A stretch of DNA of 64,000 nucleotides. Source: Dromaius novaehollandiae. Taxonomy: Eukaryota > Chordata > Aves > Casuariiformes > Dromaiidae. Below the pieces are notes generated by a model. It was not told the DNA's origin, ran no database searches, and worked only from the letters and a program-made list of their open reading frames with translations. Position numbers and translations under genes: made by a program. This document shows, one piece after another, positions 53,301 to 62,300 of the stretch (position 1 is its first letter; each line of letters opens with the position of its first letter). The stretch lies in contig NC_088102.1 in the NCBI RefSeq assembly GCF_036370855.1, forward strand, positions 18,333,001 to 18,397,000, read 5' to 3'.

Positions 53301-56300
53301 AGTCAATATGAAGGATAAGTGTTTACCAGTTAAATCCCACTGTCAAAACTGAAGTGGCCTTAAGGAGCATGTTTTTTGCATTCTCAAATGAGGGATCTTG
53401 GATTGATTAGACTGTAGAGACTAAACTGCTCTCTAACCCTTTGGAGTGGCCTTGGACTGAGGTATTTAATAGAGTAATGCAGAGAAGTTATTTTATTCTG
53501 TAATTCAGGAAGTCAGTTGAAGTCAACGAGCACTGAAGAACACGGTATCAGGCTGCATCACTGCATTCATCAGACAGAAAAAGGTGGGTGGTTGCTAAGT
53601 GGTGGGTTCTCACGCCTGGGATTGAAAATAGAAGCCTAGGCTAAGGGGAAAGGAAAAAAAAGGAAATTTCTGCTTTTTTAAATTAAAATGGATAAATTAA
53701 AAAAAATCACTCTTTACCCTCAAAAGAAAAAAACCCAAAAAATAGTTATTCCCCCCCCCACTCTATTTCTTCCCCCAATATTGATGGTATAATAATTATT
53801 TTCAGAATTATCCTAACTACTATGTAATCTAACTTCTCAGTGTTATTTTTCTGTCAGTTGGCAACCACTTATTTTCTATGAGTACTGTATCAGAACTCAA
53901 AAGCAAATGAGCCTATAGTAAGCTCTGTGAAGCTTTGACCGTTAATGGAGTGAGGAGGCAGTGAATGGAGCTGTGATGCTGGGAGCATTGTGAGTGATCT
54001 ACATTTTTGCTTGAACCATTTGGACGGCTGTTATGCTGGTCCCCTATCATTTAAAATTACTAAGCATATATAATCATCAGCCCATTGTAAATAATGATAG
54101 TCCACCAGGTGTGATTAAAACTGATGGGCTTTAGTAAATTGTTTTTGCAGGACAGGCTGCTTCTTTCCTGTTTGGTGCCAAACTGCACCACAGCTGGCAT
54201 TTTGGAGGCAGACAGATTTTTCAAGAGTTTGAATCCTACTTCCTCAGATTTTCCTCTAAAAAGCTAGTTTAACTCCTACCTCAGCAAGCTGCAGAATGAA
54301 AGAAGCAGAGATATTGCTTATGTGTTCTTTTCTAGAAAAAAAAAATGCTAAGAGAGAGAACTTCAGGGACTGGAGACAACTTACTGCATGCCTGCCTAGT
54401 TAGAAATTGGGTTCTAGCCACAGAATCACAGAATGGTAGAGGTTGGAAGGCACCTCTGGAGATCGTCTAGTCCAACACCCCTGTTCAAGCAGGGTCACCT
54501 AGAGCACATTTCCAAGGATTGTGTCCAGACAGTTTTTGAGTATTTCCAAGGAAAGAAACTCCACAACCTCTCTGGGTAACCTGTTCCAGTGCTCATTAAC
54601 CCTCACAATAAAGAAGCTTTTCCTCATGTTCAGATGGAAGTTGTTGTGTTTCAGTTTGTGCCCGTTGCCTCTTGTCCTTTGCTGCACGCCACTGAAAAGA
54701 GTCTGGTCCCATCCTTTTCACACCCTCTCTTCAGATACTTATACGCATTTTAAGACCCCACTTAGTCTTCTCTTCTCCAGGCTGAACAGTCCCAGCTCTT
54801 GCACCCTTTCCTCACATCATTTTAGCAGCCTTCCGCTGGACTCACTCCAGTAGCTCCATCATGAGTTAGCACTCCTTCCTACACACAAACTATTTATTGA
54901 CTTTGGGGCTGCAGCAGGGAGACAAGGCTGTGGCTGGGACAGCTCTGCCTCCAGAATGCACTCTGCAGCCCAGTACATTAGCAATGGTGCTTGGGTCCTC
55001 ATCATCCTTGGAAATGGGGGTTCCTTATTTAGCTGCTTAAATTTTACTGTGACAGTACAATGTATGCACCTATGTTTACAAATATAACTTCTGGGTTCTG
55101 ATTCAAAAAAATTTTTGGCTCACTTGACACCACTAGTACTTTTTGGAACCATGTTGGACTAGCCCAAACAGTTTTTTTGGTTTGGTTTGGTTTTTTGCTG
55201 AATTTGGGCTGAGACAGGATCAGTATGAAAATAACATGAGGTAGATCTCCTGTACCTGCACCAACAGCAGTAGATTCATGTCTGGTAAGGGTGACTTTAA
55301 CTTGAGTGCCTGTAGTAACTCCAAGATGACACTGCGGGTCAGGTAGAATTTATCTCTTTCCTACAACAGAAAAACATGGAATTAAGAATGCCCTGAAATT
55401 CACTGACATCCACTAGTAAACCATAAGATACCTTTTATCTACACTTGAGAATAAAATGCCATAGAAGTGCACTTTTTGCTGCTGTCTTACAAAAGAGACA
55501 GACATGATTCATCATTTATTTAATTCTACAGATTTGATTGAGTGGACAGCAGTGAGAATATACTTGTGATATTCCTTTCACTTTGCATTAGGCACTATTA
55601 TGAAAGCTTTTTTTATTTCACATGTGAAACATAGGTTTTATTAGACATTTATAGAGCCCAGGCCTACAGGGTAGTTCTCACTGTATAGTTCTGTATAAAG
55701 GAAAAGGGGGAAAGAAGCAAGGTTTCATACAGGAGAACAAAATTGACAATAGCATTTAGCATAATTGTCTCATTAAATCTGCCAGAAAAGCCCCATGTTT
55801 TAATCATACTTCCTCTGTTGTTGTCTCCCTTAAAATGAGGGTGCCTCCATAAGGGCAGCTTGGACATCTGTTTTCATTCATGAGACTAGCAGTATTTTTC
55901 CCCTTACACAGTAAAAACCCTCTTCAGTAGTTTTCCCTTTACACAGTAAAAACCCTCTTCGCTAAAGCTGCCACAACAAAAAACATTTTAAAACATATAA
56001 TGGAAGATAAGACAATAGAGATTAGAACAAAAAGGCCAAGAACACAGCATTGTAGAGATGAAAACATGGAGCTACAAGAGATAAGATGAGCCCGTTATCC
56101 ATCTTACTTTGACATTCTCTGACTTTAGGAGATTAAGTACATGGAACAAATCTATAACCTGCTACTGAACATAGCAACTCAAGAATTTTTGATCAACACT
56201 TAGACTTACTCTGAGCTCTCTTTCAATTGACCGTGAGGGATGAAAAAATATTGTCCAGTAAAGGGGGCACATACAAAGTGTGTCTAAGATTTAAACCCTA

Positions 56301-59300
56301 CAGTCTTCCATCTTGCAAGTCTCATGCACTTGCCTGCTTGCTTGCTTACATTAAACGTGTAGCTTTTCACTCAGTCAGGGCCTCAGTTCCTCTGTGACAC
56401 CTGTAAAATGGGATAATAATGCTTGCCTCTTCCTCAAAGAGGTCCTGTGAGGTTTAATTGTTTAAGGTCAGTTTGAAGCCCATCTTCTGCTGTTGCACAC
56501 AGTAGTAAGCACAACTAAAAGAGGAGGACTTGGAGGAGATGAACAGCTGGAAGAAGTAAGAGCTTTGGTTACAGCAGCCCAAGAAGCCAGTCACAGGTCT
56601 TCTTCCACAGAAAGCCAATGTCAACACATTGTATCTAGGTAGCACATAGCCAAACAAAACTCACCGGAACAGTGAGCACCTACAAGAGCACCCACAAACA
56701 TTTTAATGAAAACAGATTTTAAATATCAGCCCTTGATTTGGGAGGAAGTGCCAAAATGACAGAATTGTATGCTTTTCATGGGCAGTATGATACTAGGCTG
56801 TGAAGCAAAAGATCTGAGTTCAAGCTCCTGTTTTGCCTGATTGAAAGCAGAATTTTGATTCCAACCACTTGGAGCGTGCAGTCTGATAACACATTTAGCT
56901 GATGGAATGGGTCCCACACTACAGCAGTGCTTATCTGCTACACTGAGACAGTCTAGGCAATTAAACTCACAGAAAGCTAACACTCAAGAAAAAAAAAAAA
57001 GACTATTCCTTTATGGGAATAACAAACATTGGATCAGGCCAGCTACGAAACTGTGTCTTGAGGGAACAAGTACTCAAAGTCATGTGTCTCACATAACATA
57101 ACTTAAGAACACCCAGGAGAGGTCAGACCAGAAGAGATGTACTCAGTAACTTCCCTCGAACAAGGTCATAAGCAGATGCCTAGGGAAGAATAAAACCAGG
57201 ACAAGCATGTATAATTCCCAACAGTACTTTCATAGCCACCATGTAGTTTCAGCTCAGGGAACTTCTGAGCTCAGTATGGTTTCAATGTATTTCCTAATTC
57301 TCAGTGGATTTCTCTTCCACGTATGTGACCACTGCCCTCTTGAATCCACATCAATTTTCAGCACAGTATTTGGCAAGGAGTTCCACACTGTTTGAAGAAC
57401 CCCTTCCCTTTACTCACTCTGACCCTGGTTCCTACTAACCTGATGCTTTCTACTTCTGGTACTGAAGAACCGCTTCTCTTTACTTGCTTCAATCCTGGTT
57501 CCTAACCAGATGCTTTCTACTTGTGGCACTGGAAAAGGCATGAAATTACCCACCTCTGTCCAGGCCACTTGTGAATGTACAGACCCCTATCACATTCCCA
57601 TCAATTGTTGCTTTTTCAGACTGAAAAGCCCTAATTTAGTTCCTCTTTACATGGAACTTATTCCACACACCGATCATCTTTGTTACCGTTACCTGAACCT
57701 TCTCTAGTTCTACCACACCCTTACTGGAAATGAGGGAACAGAGCCGTGCACAATACTCCAGGCACAATTAGGCCCTGTTTCTTGCTAGAAAGCATATTCC
57801 CCAGGGATAGCAACCCTTCCCATTGTCATGTGCTTTCACAGTCCTGAGGCCCATCCATAATGCAATGCCATGTTCAGAGAGTTGATGATTACATCCCCCA
57901 AGCACTGGATACAATTTCCTATCAGTAACCTGATAGAGTAGGCTGCACATGCTGCAAAAGGAGAAGGCTAAAATTCTTGCTGAAAGCATTCCACTACTTT
58001 ACAGACTAACAGCTATAATGTACAGGACGTAATTGGGCTATAATAAATTGCTTTATCTGGGAGGGAAACACAGCCTCCATGAATCCCAACTTTCATTGGC
58101 TCTAAGGATGATACGACAAAGTGCTACCCCTTTTCTCAAAGACTACCCTTACCTCATACTCCAAATTCTCAATTTTTTACATCGTGTGTAGCACATAGGG
58201 AGATGAAGCAAAATCAGGGTAAATGTTTTTAGACATCAGACCTCTTGTTTCCTGAACTGTAATCAGGAATGTTAACACAGGTCAATGGCGCAGAGTCCCC
58301 TTCCTATCTAAGTCTCCTTATTCCTACCATTGTACTGGTGCTTGTTTATACATACTTTAAGAACTTTATATTCTGCCAGAAAAATGTAAAAGGGGCATTA
58401 GTTACATGAGAAGAAAGCCCAGAGGAGTCACATGTGTCAATATGGTCCCAAAGAATCAGAAATGCAATCCCTTTAATCTCTGTTCAGCCAAAATAACCAA
58501 CCCTCTCAGATGTCTGTACATCCCCATAAAAAAGCTGTCTTGTGACCTTCAAACTGACTTGCCAGAGGTCTATGCGTACAATGCGAAACTACTGAAGTTT
58601 GTTTGCAACAGGGTCCCAGGGTCCCAACTTAGCAATAAGAATAATAAATTTGGTTCTTCAGTGGAATAGTATGCTACCCTCCAAATAAGCCAGGACAAAC
58701 AGAGACAACAGTTTCTGTTGCTACTACAGTAATTACAACTACTAAGGACGGGCTGCTTCAGTTTTCTCAGAAAATTTCAATAGCAAAATTATATCATTCC
58801 TAATTCAGTGGCTTACAGAATTTACTTAATAAGGGCCAACAGAATGTTAGCAAAAGGCTAAGTTCAGGTTCAAGCTTCAGCAGCTATGAGAGATAAGAAA
58901 GCCAAGAAGTGTCCATTTAAGACTTCAAGAGACTGAGAGGAAAATTGAAGATATAAAGATTAAAATCCACAGAAGCGATGTTACTCTCAACTGAGAGATC
59001 CAATGACAATGAAAAATCAAACTGTTGACCTGGAACAGAAACTTAGATAAGGAAATATCAGATTGACGTGACTCTTCAGACTCAAAGACAAGAAAAACTG
59101 AGATATTCCTGCCACAGACTATTAGGGAAATGCTGGAGATTAAAAAAAGCGGGGGGGAAGGGGGGGCATTTAGAAAAAAAAAGAAGATTCAGACTGGTTG
59201 TACAGCACTGACCTCTGTAAAGTGCACACTGGAGTAGCTTGTTCTTTGGAAAGACAAATAAAATTTACTCCATAGCATACCTGAAAGTTGTGCCACTGCG

Positions 59301-62300
59301 TTTAGTTCCAGCATGCACATTAAAACATGCAAAACAATTAAATCTGAATAGTTTCAACATTCACAAATTATATTCCTTCTGGAATTCACTTCCACATGAT
59401 ACCATATCACAAACAGCACTCTCTTTGGCTACAGTGATTTCCAGTGTAGAGAAGCCTAGATATCACAACTGGTCCATTTTTCTAAAGGCAGTCAGTAGTT
59501 TGGTATTTCTAATTCAAATCCACGGTAAGCTTTCAGCAATAACAAAGATAATGTAGTGTGGAGTTCCACTGTATTAAGCATTTTCTGGATATAAATTGCA
59601 GGAGAACATTAATTAATGATCCCATTTCTGGGTCACCAGGTTGTATTAAACTAAATCAAGAAATAGTTTTTTACTAAGTGGTATAATTCAAGCTTCCTAT
59701 ATGCAATTAAGCAGTCAATCGAACATTGAACCAGGAAGTATGTAAGAAAAACATGTTTTTAAAATATGTTTTTAATAAAAATATTTTTGAAATAATTGAA
59801 ACTGCAGAGTCTATGCACAGTGAAACGATTCCTGTATTTTGCAATTTGCTTTAGCAGGCACAGATGAAATAATTTCATCAGATCTCAGACAAAAAAGGCA
59901 TGTCTGCTTCAGTTTTAAAAGGGGCTTATTTGTTTCAATGAAAAACCCTCCCATACTTTTTTCCACTGCCCTTTAAGTTAACATTTTTCTGACTCGACTT
60001 TGCTTTGACCAAAGCTTTACATACAGATCTATCTCGTATTACTTCCAACAGTTGGACAGTCTATTCTGTATTCAGTTTTTTTTCTTTCATAAACACTTAT
60101 CTTGCAAAGGAGACAAGAAAAGGTACAATTTCCTTGGTGTCATTAAACATGCTGATTGTTTCTATTTAATGTTCCAAATCATTACATCTGATAAAAGTAT
60201 TGCTTATGTTCTTGTAATGCAGCTTTTACGAGAGATTGTCATTGCTTTTATCATTTCTACTTCACTGTCTGTCCATTCTAAGTCTTCAAAAGACTGAAGT
60301 GATGCATGTTCCAGTTGTACAATATCAACCCAGAAAATCATGTAGCTACTTCTGAAAGAATGTTCCTGATGATTAATTATTGTTGTGACAAAAGTATCTA
60401 GGATGGAAAATTGTGCACATAAAGGCTAGGTAACATTTTTGTACAGTGTCTTAACAATCTACATAATGGAGCATATAGGGCCCTAGTAAAAGGTTGGATT
60501 GTTTTCTGCAAGTATTTTGTTGTTCATCCTCTCACCAATAGCTACAAAAACACACTTGAATAATAACTGACTGTTGCTTGTATAGAGCAGCTTTCATCCA
60601 AGAATCTTAAACTTTTCAAAGCTGGATATATGCTGTTATCTCTTTTCTACACAGGTTTTAGCCATGCACAAAGTGAGTTACCTAATACAGAACAAAACAG
60701 AAGCTAAGTTGGGAAGCCCCTAAATTGGAGTCCTCCACTCTAATCATCAATCTGCTGCCTCCCTCAGAGCTGTGCTTTCAAGATGCACCACCACAAATAT
60801 TTTAGTATTGACTGCACAAAATGTGGCTAAACCTGTCCACTAGGACAGATACAACTACATCCTTATAACTAAACAGGCATTTTAAGTCATGCATGAATAT
60901 CAGATGACCTCTAAAAAAGAAAAATTTTCAAAGTCATGAAATCATATCAAAATACTTTCCTGAGCAATGTTTTCAGCAGATTGCCTTTATCTGTGTCTAT
61001 ACTGGGAACATGAAAGTCAGTATTATTAGTAGGCGCTGAATCAAGACAATTACTTGATTAGTTAAACTACATTAAAACTGCTGAAATGTCTAAAACTTGA
61101 CACTGATTTCACCTCCAGTTACAGACTTCTGCTTGAGGGAAGAAATATTTTTCTGTCCTATTTTCAGTTGTTTCTAATGAAAGGCACAGTCTCATTGTTA
61201 CCTTAGTGAAGGCTCGGTAGCACAAACCACACAGTTCTACCAGGTAGGCCAGAGTAAAGATAGCATTTTGAATTACAAAGCTTAGTAATTTTGAAAATGG
61301 CTCCAGAAGACTCTGCAATGAGATGATTTAGGGAAATCAATAACTGATTGCTTAGCAAAACAATAAGCATTCCAGCTCTGAAATGCCTGAATGCAACAGC
61401 ATCATTATTTTTAGCTCAATGCTATTTTTCCATGATTTACACTGTTTCAGTCAAATAGCTGTACCCGTGCTTATAAGACAAATTAGAAGCAAAATATCAG
61501 CAAATAGTTTCATCTTTGACACAGTGCTTATGGGATATCAGAGAATCTGTAGTGTTTATGCAGGAAAATTATGCACTGACATTAATAGAATCGTACTAGT
61601 GAGAGGACTGCTGAATCAGACTTATAGGATGTTGATCATTATAGGCTTTTTTGAAAGAGAGTATCAACCCTTTAATAAGGTATATACTCACATTCACACA
61701 GGAATGTAATCCCACTCACATTTTACTGTAACCTAGATTCCAAAGCTCCTATCATTCACCATAGGGTATCAGACTGCACAATGTTATGCTTACGCATAAT
61801 ACTTTCATAGCTAGGGGCTAAGAATACATTTGTAGAATGTAGCTAACTGGCTAAATCTGAGGTAACAGAGCTGTGTCTTCCTTGGAACTTACCCTGGTGG
61901 CACTAGTGGTTGGTATCTTCAACAAGCAAATCATGATTCTTAAACTCGAATCTAAAGAACACTGTGAACATATTTGAAGGCAGAAAAAAAAAAGAGTTAG
62001 TACATTTTTGTGCACATCTATTGCTTTTAGTGGTGACAGTTATGAATAAGCTATAGGTAAAGTCTGAAAAATGATCCTTGATGACTGATCTTTATTTACT
62101 TTTCTTGAACTGGCTTGTTCCTGATGACACAGTCATATCCCCCTCATCAGTAATACAAGACAATATGGGCCTTGGGATGAGAATATTTCATTAAAATGCT
62201 GGTTTAGGAGTTAACTTTACCCTTGTATGACAGAAATCTCCTAGAAGTACACCCCCACTGTAATAAAATGGCTCATTAAAATGTAAGTATATTTATATAT

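Larger units (their letters stand above)
51523..55255 (-). other. UNC79 intron (3.7 kb)
   Basis: Contains an AACATT-type low-complexity stretch (52186-52256), a C9 run (53751-53759), the clearest CR1 copy (54417-54863) and a GGTTT repeat (55169-55192). Confidence 0.75.
55361..61201 (-). other. UNC79 intron (5.8 kb)
   Basis: The longest intron here. It holds a 35-bp tandem duplication, a MIR-like SINE (56365-56460), an old CR1 with an internal duplication (57090-57840), G-runs (59151-59167) and a further possible MIR-like stretch (60560-60780). Confidence 0.75.

Noticed and set aside
54521..54853. 110-codon open frame on the plus strand
   Set aside because: It lies wholly within the CR1 3' region, in antisense.
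61383..61709. 108-codon plus-strand open frame
   Set aside because: Antisense to an UNC79 intron, with no recognisable motif.
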